Assembly (NCBI GenBank): GCA_022774705.1 | Contig: JALFLM010000005.1 | Coordinates: 1-64,000 of the forward strand | Origin: Lachnospiraceae bacterium | GTDB taxonomy: Bacteria > Bacillota > Clostridia > Lachnospirales > Lachnospiraceae | Length of the DNA: 64,000 nucleotides | Direction of reading: 5' to 3' | In this document: positions 27,270 to 36,103 of the stretch, one piece after another | How the letters are laid out: each line of letters starts with the position of its first letter | Position numbering within the stretch: position 1 is the stretch's first letter | Program-made: the position numbers and the translations under genes | Notes under the pieces: generated by a model | Told to the model about the DNA's origin: nothing | Databases searched by the model: none | What the model saw: only the letters and a program-made list of their open reading frames with translations

Positions 27270-27298
27270 ATTATAACACACATTTCTTATATTGTGAA
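27270..27298 (-). promoter_or_regulatory. Promoter of glgC-glgD
   Basis: On the minus strand TTCACA (27298-27293) and TATAAT (27275-27270) are 17 bp apart. The rest of the gap up to the asnS promoter at 27578 is AT-rich and shows no gene. Confidence 0.65.
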
Positions 27299-27577
27299 CA
27301 AAATTTTCAAATTTACAAAAGTCTTTTTATGAAAAATACCATTATATTTTCCGCCTGAGACAACACTTTCCGCCATATATTCGTCGTATTTTCCATTTTT
27401 TTACATTGTTTTTCTATGCTTATACACGTTTCGACAGACAGATTTTGACATTTTTTTATTATTATTTCTTTTTTCTGACACACAAAAAGATGATAAATTA
27501 CCAGTTTTACCAGTTCTTTTCCCATTTATCTGCTGCAGATTTCATGATGTTTCACACGAAATCACGTTTCAAACAGC

Positions 27578-27606
27578 TTGAAGATATATGATTTATAGTA
27601 TATACT
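27578..27606 (+). promoter_or_regulatory. Promoter of asnS
   Basis: TTGAAG (27578-27583) and TATACT (27601-27606) are 17 bp apart. The leader of about 115 nt carries no T-box core motif, unlike the leaders of valS and proS. Confidence 0.55.
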
Positions 27607-27729
27607 GATACAAAACGTTCAATGTAATCTGTCTTTCTCTGGCGGACTTTTTTCAGCATAATTTCCGACCCCGTACCCTGTCTTCAGAGAGTATGACGAT
27701 ACAGAATCAATATAATGGAGGGTTTACTC

Positions 27730-29118
<1,389 letters not shown>

Positions 29119-29121
<3 letters not shown>

Positions 29122-29262
29122 CTGTTCAGAGCCAAGCAGATTCAGGCAATAGCAGGCTCATGAATACTTGTATTCATGAGCAGGTTATTGCCTGAATCTG
29201 CTTGGCGGATACGCCACACCGAGGAAACACGCAGTGTTTTCGAGGTGGGCTCTGAACAGTTA
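29119..29262. repeat. 144-bp palindromic element directly after asnS
   Basis: The ends are a perfect 15-bp inverted repeat: TAACTGTTCAGAGCC (29119-29133) and its complement (29248-29262). Inside, a 21-bp perfect stem (29131-29151 with 29186-29206) and an 11-bp stem (29157-29167 with 29170-29180) form one long hairpin. A second hairpin at about 29213-29247 pairs GGAAACAC with GTGTTTTC. The fold is thus a three-way junction. It shares its ends and an inner block with the repeats at 22629 and 52989. The left end overlaps the asnS stop codon, so it could also act as the asnS 3' end. Confidence 0.8.
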
Positions 29263-29281
29263 CTGTGAGCTATATGGCTCC

Positions 29282-29306
29282 ATTACAGACAGGTCCTGTC
29301 TGTAAT
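29282..29306. repeat. Short perfect hairpin
   Basis: ATTACAGACAGG (29282-29293) pairs with CCTGTCTGTAAT (29295-29306) around one base. It lies between the palindromic element and the next hairpin; role unknown. Confidence 0.6.
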
Positions 29307-29350
29307 TCCGCCGCCACAGGCTGTTACAGCGCAATAAAAAGCAAACTGCA

Positions 29351-29418
29351 CATGAGGAAGGGGGGCGCATATTTCCAGTCACTGCGTAGTGGAAACACTT
29401 ATGCGTACCTCCCCCATG
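29351..29418. repeat. G-run/C-run hairpin
   Basis: The run GGGGGCGCATA (29361-29371) pairs with TATGCGTACCTCCCC (from 29400), with G-U pairs and a one-base bulge. An inner helix is TTTCCA (29372-29377) with TGGAAA (29390-29395). It abuts the large inverted-repeat structure that starts at 29418. Confidence 0.6.
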
Positions 29419-29657
29419 CTGTCCGGTACTTTATTTCCGGGAGCTGAGGAGAAAAAACATAGCGGCCAAACGACCGTGGTATCCTGTAAAGGGGACCGTT
29501 GACAAACGCCGGTGCTTGGCGAGCGGGCCGTTCGGAAGGACGGTTCGCGAGGTTAGCATCCGCTGCGTTTGTCACAGAGCGAGAGCGCGTCCCCGTACAG
29601 GATATCACGGTCGTTTGGCCTCACCCCCTTCTCCTCCGCCCCAAAAGACCGGACAGC
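29418..29657 (+). ncRNA. Candidate structured RNA: 240-nt rod-like inverted-repeat structure
   Basis: Nested helices were read by eye. GCTGTCCGGT (29418-29427) pairs with ACCGGACAGC (29648-29657). GAGGAGAA (29446-29453) pairs with TTCTCCTC (29629-29636). A 25-bp helix joins 29464-29488 to 29596-29620 with one G-U. GGGGAC (29491-29496) pairs with GTCCCC (29589-29594). TGACAAACGC (29500-29509) pairs with GCGTTTGTCA (29565-29574). An 11-bp helix (29523-29533 with 29538-29548) is closed by the tetraloop GGAA. The wobbles at 29526-29545, 29527-29544, 29532-29539 and in the 25-bp helix are G-U only if the plus strand is transcribed. No convincing ORF lies inside. A MITE-like element is the alternative explanation. 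Confidence 0.6.
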
Positions 29658-29668
29658 ACAAAAACCCC

Positions 29669-29698
29669 TTGACATATCTTAATCCCGGATGGTAAAAT
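29669..29698 (+). promoter_or_regulatory. Promoter of the Fur/PerR-type gene
   Basis: TTGACA (29669-29674) and TAAAAT (29693-29698) are 18 bp apart. The operator-like site begins 2 bp after the -10 box. Confidence 0.7.
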
Positions 29699-29699
29699 A

Positions 29700-29720
29700 A
29701 AACAGTAATTATTATCGTTT
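29700..29720. promoter_or_regulatory. Operator-like site before the Fur/PerR-type gene
   Basis: AAACAGTAA, three bases, then TTATCGTTT: the same 21-bp layout as the perfect palindrome before the rubrerythrin gene, with the left arm identical and two mismatches in the right arm. It probably allows the regulator to control its own gene. Confidence 0.65.
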
Positions 29721-29747
29721 TATCACAAACTGGAGGATTTGATTTCC

Positions 29748-30173
29748 ATGCTGAAAAACAGTCGTCAGAGAAATTCCATCAAGATGTTTCTCATGCATCG
29801 GTCCGATCATCCCACAGCCAATGTTATTTATCAGGAGCTCCGGAAAGAGTACCCGAATATCAGTCTGGGAACGGTATACCGGAATCTGAGTCTTATGTGC
29901 TCGCTGGGGGAGATCCGTAAGATCAGCTGCAGTGGGGAATCTGATCGTTTTGACGGGATTGTCGTTCCGCATTATCATCATATTTGCACAAAATGCGGCG
30001 CCGTTCACGATATTCCCATGCAGGTTATTGACAGTATCAACCAGCTTGCCCAGAACTTTACAGATCATAAAATCACAGGACATCAGACCTATTTTTACGG
30101 AATCTGTAAAAACTGCAGGGAGGAACACCGTACGAACTGTGAAGAAGATACCCCCCATTCTGTCACCCATTAA
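29748..30173 (+). CDS. Fur-family regulator, PerR-like
   Basis: A metal-dependent repressor, here most likely of peroxide or oxygen defence genes. It is 141 aa from ATG 29748 with GGAGG upstream (spacing slightly long at 11 nt; a TTG three codons earlier sits too close to the RBS). The winged helix is SRQRNSIKMFLMHRSDHPTANVIY with SLGTVYRNLSLM. The C-terminal dimer domain has HYHHICTKCGAVHD and a second Cys pair CKNC, the structural zinc site of PerR/Fur. The rubrerythrin and desulforedoxin-like genes follow on the same strand and share its operator, which favours a PerR-like role over iron uptake control. Confidence 0.88.
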   Translation: MLKNSRQRNSIKMFLMHRSDHPTANVIYQELRKEYPNISLGTVYRNLSLMCSLGEIRKISCSGESDRFDGIVVPHYHHICTKCGAVHDIPMQVIDSINQLAQNFTDHKITGHQTYFYGICKNCREEHRTNCEEDTPHSVTH

Positions 30174-30212
30174 CCACGTTGCAAAAAGTTTTCAATTATT
30201 TTTATTTAACAC

Positions 30213-30241
30213 TTGACATGGCACACATTCTATGATAAAGT
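30213..30241 (+). promoter_or_regulatory. Promoter of the rubrerythrin gene
   Basis: TTGACA (30213-30218) is followed after 17 bp by TAAAGT (30236-30241). Transcription would begin just before the palindrome at 30250. Confidence 0.6.
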
Positions 30242-30249
30242 TAACCCAT

Positions 30250-30270
30250 AAACAGTAACAATTACTGTTT
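30250..30270. promoter_or_regulatory. Perfect operator-like palindrome before the rubrerythrin gene
   Basis: AAACAGTAA and TTACTGTTT are perfect 9-bp arms around CAA. The site lies at the predicted transcription start, where a repressor would block initiation. It differs from the classical PerR box (TTATAATnATTATAA) but recurs in front of the regulator gene. Confidence 0.7.
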
Positions 30271-30335
30271 TTAGAAAAGTATGATGCAACATTTTAATTT
30301 TTTAATTAACTATATTTAATAAGGAGATCTTAAAC

Positions 30336-30881
30336 ATGAAGAAATTTGTATGTATGGTATGTGGTTATGTAGCAGAAGGCGAAACAGCTCCTGAAAAATG
30401 TCCCGTTTGCAACGCTCCCGCTTCCAAGTTCGTAGAGCAGGCTGAAGAGATGACATGGGCATCCGAACATGTTGTTGGTGTAGCTCAGGGCAGCAGCGAA
30501 GACATCATGGATGATTTAAGAGCCAACTTCAACGGTGAATGTACAGAAGTAGGTATGTACCTGGCTATGGCAAGAGTTGCTCACAGAGAAGGTTATCCCG
30601 AAATCGGTCTGTACTATGAAAAAGCTGCATGGGAAGAAGCTGAACATGCTGCTAAGTTTGCTGAACTGTTAGGCGAAGTTATCACAGACAGCACAAAGAA
30701 GAACCTTGAATTAAGAATCGAAGCTGAAAACGGCGCTACAGCCGGTAAGACAGATCTGGCTAAGCGTGCCAAAGCAGCTAACCTGGACGCTATTCATGAC
30801 ACCGTTCACGAAATGGCAAGAGACGAAGCTCGTCACGGCAAAGCATTCAAAGGCCTGCATGACAGATACTTCGGCAAATAA
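30336..30881 (+). CDS. Reverse rubrerythrin
   Basis: A peroxide- and oxygen-reducing protein of anaerobes. It is 181 aa, with the rubredoxin domain at the N-terminus ([23 protein letters not shown]) and the four-helix di-iron domain after it ([43 protein letters not shown] ligands, [14 protein letters not shown]). This domain order is the reverse of classical rubrerythrin. The start is ATG 30336 with AAGGAG upstream. It is expressed from its own promoter under a palindrome shared with the upstream regulator gene. Confidence 0.95.
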   Translation: MKKFVCMVCGYVAEGETAPEKCPVCNAPASKFVEQAEEMTWASEHVVGVAQGSSEDIMDDLRANFNGECTEVGMYLAMARVAHREGYPEIGLYYEKAAWEEAEHAAKFAELLGEVITDSTKKNLELRIEAENGATAGKTDLAKRAKAANLDAIHDTVHEMARDEARHGKAFKGLHDRYFGK

Positions 30882-30939
30882 TTTGACCGGATATATCCTG
30901 ACAGAAGATAACCAATAAATCAATATTAGAGGCATTAAG

Positions 30940-31269
30940 ATGAAAATCCGCATTAATAAAGATATTGTAGAATTTACACCCGAGCATGCTGCAGAGGCAG
31001 CCGAGCTGGAAGCTCTGTGGGTGAAAATGGGCAACTGTGCAGGCGGATCCAAGCAGTTATCACCAATCGGCGTTTATACTCCTTCCGAGAATAAGACCGC
31101 GACTTTCCATATCGAGGGACTTACCGCGGAAGAGGTAAAGGAAGTTCCCGTCATCCGGGCTCCTTATGATACTGATGTTTACTGCGTTACCTGCAACAAA
31201 ACACAGCATGTAAAAGCCGGAGAGCCCATTCCTTTCTGCTGCGGCAGACTGATGGAGATTCTCGACTAA
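30940..31269 (+). CDS. Small protein with desulforedoxin-like C-terminus
   Basis: A 109-aa protein. The last 30 residues (DVYCVTCNKTQHVKAGEPIP then FCCGRLMEILD) follow the desulforedoxin pattern C-x2-C ... C-C, which binds one Fe in a Cys4 site. The first 70 residues are not recognised; they contain one more Cys (GNCAGGSK) and no superoxide reductase His cluster, so this is not a full desulfoferrodoxin. It lies 58 bp after the reverse rubrerythrin gene, before a shared terminator. A role as electron donor to the rubrerythrin is plausible but inferred. Confidence 0.8.
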   Translation: MKIRINKDIVEFTPEHAAEAAELEALWVKMGNCAGGSKQLSPIGVYTPSENKTATFHIEGLTAEEVKEVPVIRAPYDTDVYCVTCNKTQHVKAGEPIPFCCGRLMEILD

Positions 31270-31271
31270 CG

Positions 31272-31323
31272 AAAACACCCCTTGGTTTCAAGGTCAGGAC
31301 CTGAAACCAGGGGGTGTTTTTTT
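31272..31323 (+). terminator. Terminator of the rubrerythrin operon
   Basis: AAAACACCCCTTGGTTTCA pairs with TGAAACCAGGGGGTGTTTT, a long stem, followed by a T-run. A second GC hairpin (31352-31359 with 31370-31377) follows without a T-run. Confidence 0.92.
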
Positions 31324-31493
31324 ATTGCACACATTCTTCTGCACATGCAGACCCCCGGCAGATTTCTCCGCCGGGGGCCCTGTAGGTTAATAAGATGATT
31401 GGTTCTCTGTATTCAGATCAATTAACAAATTCCATTAACTGATATTATCCCAGCCATGAATTCTTTATTAATGATACCTTCGCTGAATGAATT

Positions 31494-33236
31494 CTAGTTG
31501 ACGGTTCTCTTTACATAAGAGGTATGTAAGATTTCATGAGCTTTGTGGCTGCCGGGTTCGCCGTAGAATTCAGCGTAAACCTTCTTGATGCTTTCATTCT
31601 CATGAGACTTTCTTACCGGGTTGCCTTCATCCAGAGAGTACAGTGCTTTTGCACGTTCTGCACGGATATCTGTTACGTTACGGATCTTGGAAGGAACCTG
31701 AGGCTGACCACCACCGTTTACACAGCCGCCAGGGCAGGCCATGATTTCGATGAACTGATAATCAGCTTCACCGGCTTTCACTTTATTAAGCAGTTCTCTT
31801 GCATTAGCAAGTCCAGATGCAACTGCAATCTTAACATCCATACCGGCTACATTATAAGTAGCTTCCTTGATGCCTGTTACGCCTCTGACTTCTTTAAACT
31901 CAACATCCTGAAGAGTTTCACCTGTCAGTGTTTCAACTGCTGTTCTTAAAGCTGCTTCCATAACACCGCCGGTTGCACCGAAGATAACAGCTGCGCCGGT
32001 ACCTTCGCCCAGCGGATCGTCAAATGTTTCTTCAGGCAGTTTTTTGAAATCAAGACCGGATTTCTTGATCATACGTGCAAGTTCTCTTGTAGTAATAGCA
32101 ATATCTACATCGGGAACGCCTGCTGCACTCTGGTCGTCACGGCCGATTTCGAACTTCTTGGCTGTACAGGGCATTACGCTGACACTGACAATGTTCCTGG
32201 GATCCAGGCCCATCTTCTGTGCATAGTAAGTCTTCAGAGTTGCACCGAACATCTGCTGAGGAGACTTGCAGGATGACAGGTGATCCAGCATATCGGGGAA
32301 ATAGTGCTCACAGAATTTAATCCATCCGGGTGAACAGGAGGTGATCATAGGCAGTACGCCGCCATTCTGTACACGATCCAGGAATTCATGAGCTTCTTCC
32401 ATGATTGTAAGGTCGGCACCGAAGTTGGTATCAAATACCTTGTCAAAGCCCAGACGGCGCAGAGCTGCTGCCATCTGTCCCTGAACAGGAGTACCCATTT
32501 CGTAACCGAATTCTTCACCTAAAGCTGCACGTACTGCAGGAGCAACCTGAACAGCTACAAATTTATCAGGATCATTGATCGCATCAAAGATTTCCTGAGT
32601 ACTGTCTTTTTCATAGATAGCGCCTACAGGACAGACAGCGATACACTGACCGCAGGATACACAGCTGGTTTCGCCCAGTCCCATCTCAAATGCGGAACCG
32701 ATAAAGGTCCTGAAACCACGTTCGTTGGCGCCGATTACAGAGACGCTCTGGCATTTCTCACAGGCAGCAACGCATCTGCGGCAAAGGATACATTTATTAT
32801 TGTCACGAACCATATGAGCTGCACTGGTGTCCAGTTCATAGTGAGGTTTGTAACCATCGTAATAAGCTTCATCGTCAACGCCCAGCTCTTTACACAGAGT
32901 CTGCAGTTCACAGTTGCCGCTGCGTACGCAGGACAGACACTTTCTGTCATGGTTGGACAGCATCAGCTGCAGAGTTTTCTTTCTGGACTGCTGTACAGCA
33001 GGGCTGTTGGTCAGTACCTCCATACCGGGATTGATGGGATATACGCAGGCAGCAACAAGGCTTCTTGCACCCTTAACTTCAACAACACACATACGGCATG
33101 CGCCGATTTCATTGATATCTTTTAAATAGCAAAGTGTAGGAATTTCGATACCGGCATATCTTGCTGCCTCAAGGATTGTAGAACCAGCAGGAGCAGATAC
33201 TTCTACACCATTAATTTTGATTGTAACGTTTTCCAT
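31494..33236 (-). CDS. hndD: NADH/NADP-linked [FeFe]-hydrogenase catalytic subunit
   Basis: The hydrogen-forming or -consuming subunit of a trimeric HydABC/HndACD-type hydrogenase. It is 580 aa. In order it holds a 2Fe-2S domain (CYLKDINEIGACRMCVVEV), a His-Cys3 4Fe-4S segment (CLSCVRSGNCELQ), two 4Fe-4S motifs (CILCRRCVAAC, CVSCGQCIAVCPVGA), and the H-cluster domain. H-cluster motifs are TSCSPGW, MPCTAKKFE and MACPGGCVNGGGQP. The first has Ser where the textbook motif TSCCPGW has the second Cys. The small-subunit domain is at the C-terminus. With hndC and hndA it forms one operon with gaps of 17 and 13 bp. Confidence 0.95.
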   Translation of the reverse strand: MENVTIKINGVEVSAPAGSTILEAARYAGIEIPTLCYLKDINEIGACRMCVVEVKGARSLVAACVYPINPGMEVLTNSPAVQQSRKKTLQLMLSNHDRKCLSCVRSGNCELQTLCKELGVDDEAYYDGYKPHYELDTSAAHMVRDNNKCILCRRCVAACEKCQSVSVIGANERGFRTFIGSAFEMGLGETSCVSCGQCIAVCPVGAIYEKDSTQEIFDAINDPDKFVAVQVAPAVRAALGEEFGYEMGTPVQGQMAAALRRLGFDKVFDTNFGADLTIMEEAHEFLDRVQNGGVLPMITSCSPGWIKFCEHYFPDMLDHLSSCKSPQQMFGATLKTYYAQKMGLDPRNIVSVSVMPCTAKKFEIGRDDQSAAGVPDVDIAITTRELARMIKKSGLDFKKLPEETFDDPLGEGTGAAVIFGATGGVMEAALRTAVETLTGETLQDVEFKEVRGVTGIKEATYNVAGMDVKIAVASGLANARELLNKVKAGEADYQFIEIMACPGGCVNGGGQPQVPSKIRNVTDIRAERAKALYSLDEGNPVRKSHENESIKKVYAEFYGEPGSHKAHEILHTSYVKRTVN

Positions 33237-33253
33237 AATCAGTCTACCCCTCC

Positions 33254-35140
33254 TTATTTCTTTACGATCGCGCTCTTCTTACACTTGGAAGCACATACAC
33301 CACACTTGATACACTTGGAAGTATCGATGGTATGAGGTTTCTTCTTCTCACCGGTAATCGCACCAACAGGGCAGTTCTTAGCACACAGGGTACATCCGAT
33401 ACATTTCTCTTCGTCGATTTCGTAATGGAGCAGGCTCTTGCATACGCCGGCAGGACATTTCTTATCAACTACGTGAGCAATATATTCGTCTTCGAAGAAC
33501 TTCATGGTAGACAGTACCGGGTTGGAAGCTGTCTGGCCCAGAGCACACAGAGAACTGGATTTCATGTGATAGCACAGTTCTTTGATCTTATCGAGATCTG
33601 CCAGTTCTGCTTTGCCTTCTGTAATCTTTGTAAGCATCTCAAGCAGTCTTCTTGTACCGATACGGCAGGGTGTACACTTACCACAGGATTCATCAACGGT
33701 GAATTCCAGGAAGAATTTGGCGATATCAACCATACAGTCATCTTCATCCAGAACGATCAGACCGCCGGAACCCATCATGGAACCGATTGCGATCAGGTTA
33801 TCATAGTCGATCTGAACATCGAAATTGGAAGCAGGGATACATCCGCCGGAAGGACCACCGGTCTGTGCTGCCTTGAATTTCTTGCCGTTGGGGATGCCGC
33901 CGCCGATTTCTTCAACGATCTCACGCAGGGTAGTTCCCATGGGGATTTCTACCAGACCTACGTTGTTAACCTTACCGCCAAGTGCGAATACCTTGGTACC
34001 CGGTGATTTCTCGGTACCCATAGCTGAGAACCAGTCAGCACCGCGGAGGATGATCTGAGGAATATTGGCATATGTTTCAACGTTGTTCAGGATCGTAGGT
34101 GCTGCAAACAGACCCTTGACTGCAGGGAAAGGAGGACGAGGACGAGGCTCGCCGCGATTACCTTCGATGGAGGTCATCAGAGCAGTTTCCTCACCACATA
34201 CGAATGCACCTGCACCAAGTCTCAGACCGATACGGAATGAGAAACCGGTTCCGAAAATGTTGTCGCCCAGCATGCCGTACTCTTCAGCCTGCCTGATAGC
34301 GATCTCCAGACGCTGTACAGCGATGGGGTATTCAGCACGTACATAAATATAACCCTGATCAGCGCCGATAACATAACCTGCGATAGCCATAGCTTCCAGT
34401 ACTACATGAGGATCGCCTTCCAGTACGGAACGGTCCATGAATGCACCCGGGTCGCCTTCGTCGGCGTTACAGCATACATATTTCTGTGTGCCGGGTTCGC
34501 CGCCCATAGCAAACAGCCATTTCTTACCTGTAGGGAATCCGCCGCCCCCGCGTCCGCGAAGTCCGGATGCCATAACGCAGTCCACAACCTCCTTCTGGGT
34601 CATGGTTGTCAGAACCTTGTTCAGTGCCTGATAACCGTCTCTTGCGATATATTCTTCGATATTTTCAGGGTTGATCACACCACAGTTTCTCAGAGCAACA
34701 CGATACTGTTTCTTGTAGAAAGGTGTTTCATGCATGGAGATGATACCTTCATCAGTAACAGTTTCTTTGTAGAGATACTTGGTAACAACATTGCCTTTAA
34801 CCAGATGTTCGGCAACGATTTCCGGAACATGCTCCAGTTCCATCTTGGAATAGAAAGCAGCTTCGGGATAAATAATCATAACCGGGCCCAGTGCACACAG
34901 ACCGTGGCATCCGGTTTTAATAACGCAAACCTTATCTTTCAGACCGGCTTTTTCGATTTCTTCTTCAAGCGCTGCAGCGATCTTTACACTTCCTGAGGAA
35001 GTACATCCGGTACCTGCACAAACCAGTACCTGACGTTCATACTGACAGGCTTTTCTTTCTACGCCCTTTTCTTCAGATCTGAATCCAACGAGGTCAGCCA
35101 TTTTGTCTCTTATGGCATTTAATTCTTCAAGAGATTTCAT
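33254..35140 (-). CDS. hndC: NuoF-like flavin subunit of the [FeFe]-hydrogenase
   Basis: It carries the FMN and NAD(P)(H) site of the complex and passes electrons to the hydrogenase subunit; related complexes bifurcate electrons between NADH and ferredoxin. It is 628 aa: a thioredoxin-like 2Fe-2S domain (CAGTGCTSSGSVKI, KTGCHGLCALGP), the NuoF core with the nucleotide loop GLRGRGGGGFPTGKKW and flavin region CNADEGDPGAFMDR, the SLBB domain, the NuoF 4Fe-4S site CGKCTPCRIGTRRL, and a C-terminal double-4Fe-4S ferredoxin (CIGCTLCAKNCPVGAI, CIKCGVCASKC). Confidence 0.95.
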   Translation of the reverse strand: MKSLEELNAIRDKMADLVGFRSEEKGVERKACQYERQVLVCAGTGCTSSGSVKIAAALEEEIEKAGLKDKVCVIKTGCHGLCALGPVMIIYPEAAFYSKMELEHVPEIVAEHLVKGNVVTKYLYKETVTDEGIISMHETPFYKKQYRVALRNCGVINPENIEEYIARDGYQALNKVLTTMTQKEVVDCVMASGLRGRGGGGFPTGKKWLFAMGGEPGTQKYVCCNADEGDPGAFMDRSVLEGDPHVVLEAMAIAGYVIGADQGYIYVRAEYPIAVQRLEIAIRQAEEYGMLGDNIFGTGFSFRIGLRLGAGAFVCGEETALMTSIEGNRGEPRPRPPFPAVKGLFAAPTILNNVETYANIPQIILRGADWFSAMGTEKSPGTKVFALGGKVNNVGLVEIPMGTTLREIVEEIGGGIPNGKKFKAAQTGGPSGGCIPASNFDVQIDYDNLIAIGSMMGSGGLIVLDEDDCMVDIAKFFLEFTVDESCGKCTPCRIGTRRLLEMLTKITEGKAELADLDKIKELCYHMKSSSLCALGQTASNPVLSTMKFFEDEYIAHVVDKKCPAGVCKSLLHYEIDEEKCIGCTLCAKNCPVGAITGEKKKPHTIDTSKCIKCGVCASKCKKSAIVKK

Positions 35141-35153
35141 TACGGTCCTCCTC

Positions 35154-35645
35154 CTAATTATACTGTGCTAAAATCTTTTCAACATCATCCGGTACCAGAC
35201 GTCCATGAACATCGTCATTGATCATCATAACCGGTGCAAGACCACATGCGCCTACACAGCGGCAGGATTCCAGAGAAAACTTGCCGTCCGGTGTGCATTC
35301 GCCTTCTTTCAGGTTCAGAACTTCCTGAAGTTTCTCGTAAATCTTTCCGGAGCCTTTTACGTAGCATGCTGTACCAAGACAGACGGAAATTCTGAATTTA
35401 CCCTTCGGCTGCAGTGCAAACTGTGCATAGAATGTTGCTACACCATAAATTTTTTCCAGAGGGATACCGGTATTATCAGAAATAATCTTCTGAACTTCGA
35501 TAGGAAGATATCCGTAAATATCCTGTGCTTTCTGCATGATCGGCATTAAAGCACCCTTTGTGTCTTTAAGTTCAGCAATTACTTTTAACAGTTCCCCTTC
35601 CTGTTCTTTTGTTCCTGTGAAAGGAACAGTTGCTTTTTGAGCCAT
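35154..35645 (-). CDS. hndA: NuoE-like 2Fe-2S subunit of the [FeFe]-hydrogenase
   Basis: The small thioredoxin-like subunit, 163 aa, with 2Fe-2S ligands CLGTACYVKG and CRCVGACGLAP. The N-terminal helical part (GALMPIMQKAQDIYGYLP) and FYAQF are typical of NuoE/HndA. It is the first gene of the hndA-hndC-hndD operon; ATG 35645 follows AGGAGG closely. Confidence 0.95.
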   Translation of the reverse strand: MAQKATVPFTGTKEQEGELLKVIAELKDTKGALMPIMQKAQDIYGYLPIEVQKIISDNTGIPLEKIYGVATFYAQFALQPKGKFRISVCLGTACYVKGSGKIYEKLQEVLNLKEGECTPDGKFSLESCRCVGACGLAPVMMINDDVHGRLVPDDVEKILAQYN

Positions 35646-36041
35646 TACTTTACCTCCTTACTGAAATATAAACCACCAGACCTGTCATTAACTTCCACCT
35701 TTGCCAACACCCCTCATAAACTAATGTCGCTCAGGTTGGGAGGATGAACCCCCGTTAACTTTTTGTCATTTTGCTTAATTATATCACTGTTTTTATGTTT
35801 TTACCAGTACTTTTTATCATGCTTTTTTATAATGATATTTTATTCCTTATTATAAGCACAACTATTTTTTTACTTTTTTTATATTTCTGAACATTTTGAC
35901 CATATATCATTCATCGGCAGCATTTTTCTTTCAGTGGATTTTTTACCGGTTCTTGTTTTTTTATTTTTATATTATTTTTTCTTAATTATTTCTTAAACTT
36001 TTTGCAATTGGAAATTACCGTTATGATAATTTTTTATTATG
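35646..36041. other. AT-rich divergent control region of the two hydrogenase systems
   Basis: About 400 bp, strongly AT-rich with long T-runs, between hndA (minus) and the sensory hydrogenase gene (plus). A possible minus-strand -10 TATAAT lies at about 35778-35783, but no good -35 was found. No gene is seen. Confidence 0.5.
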
Positions 36042-36070
36042 TTGACGCAGCCTTTACGGGGTTTTATAAT
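36042..36070 (+). promoter_or_regulatory. Promoter of the sensory hydrogenase gene
   Basis: TTGACG (36042-36047) and TATAAT (36065-36070) are 17 bp apart. Transcription would start near 36077, giving a short leader to ATG 36104. Confidence 0.75.
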
Positions 36071-36103
36071 AATTATAAAAATCGCAGCAAAGGAGTATCT
36101 CCC

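Noticed and set aside
27232..27729. T-box leader for asnS
   Set aside because: No GGTGGTACC-type core and no terminator hairpin before asnS, in contrast to valS and proS.
29399..29608. 69-codon minus-strand open frame in the asnS-regulator gap
   Set aside because: It lies inside the inverted-repeat structure, is rich in Arg/Ser/Pro, and has no RBS; the sequence is better explained by pairing than by coding.
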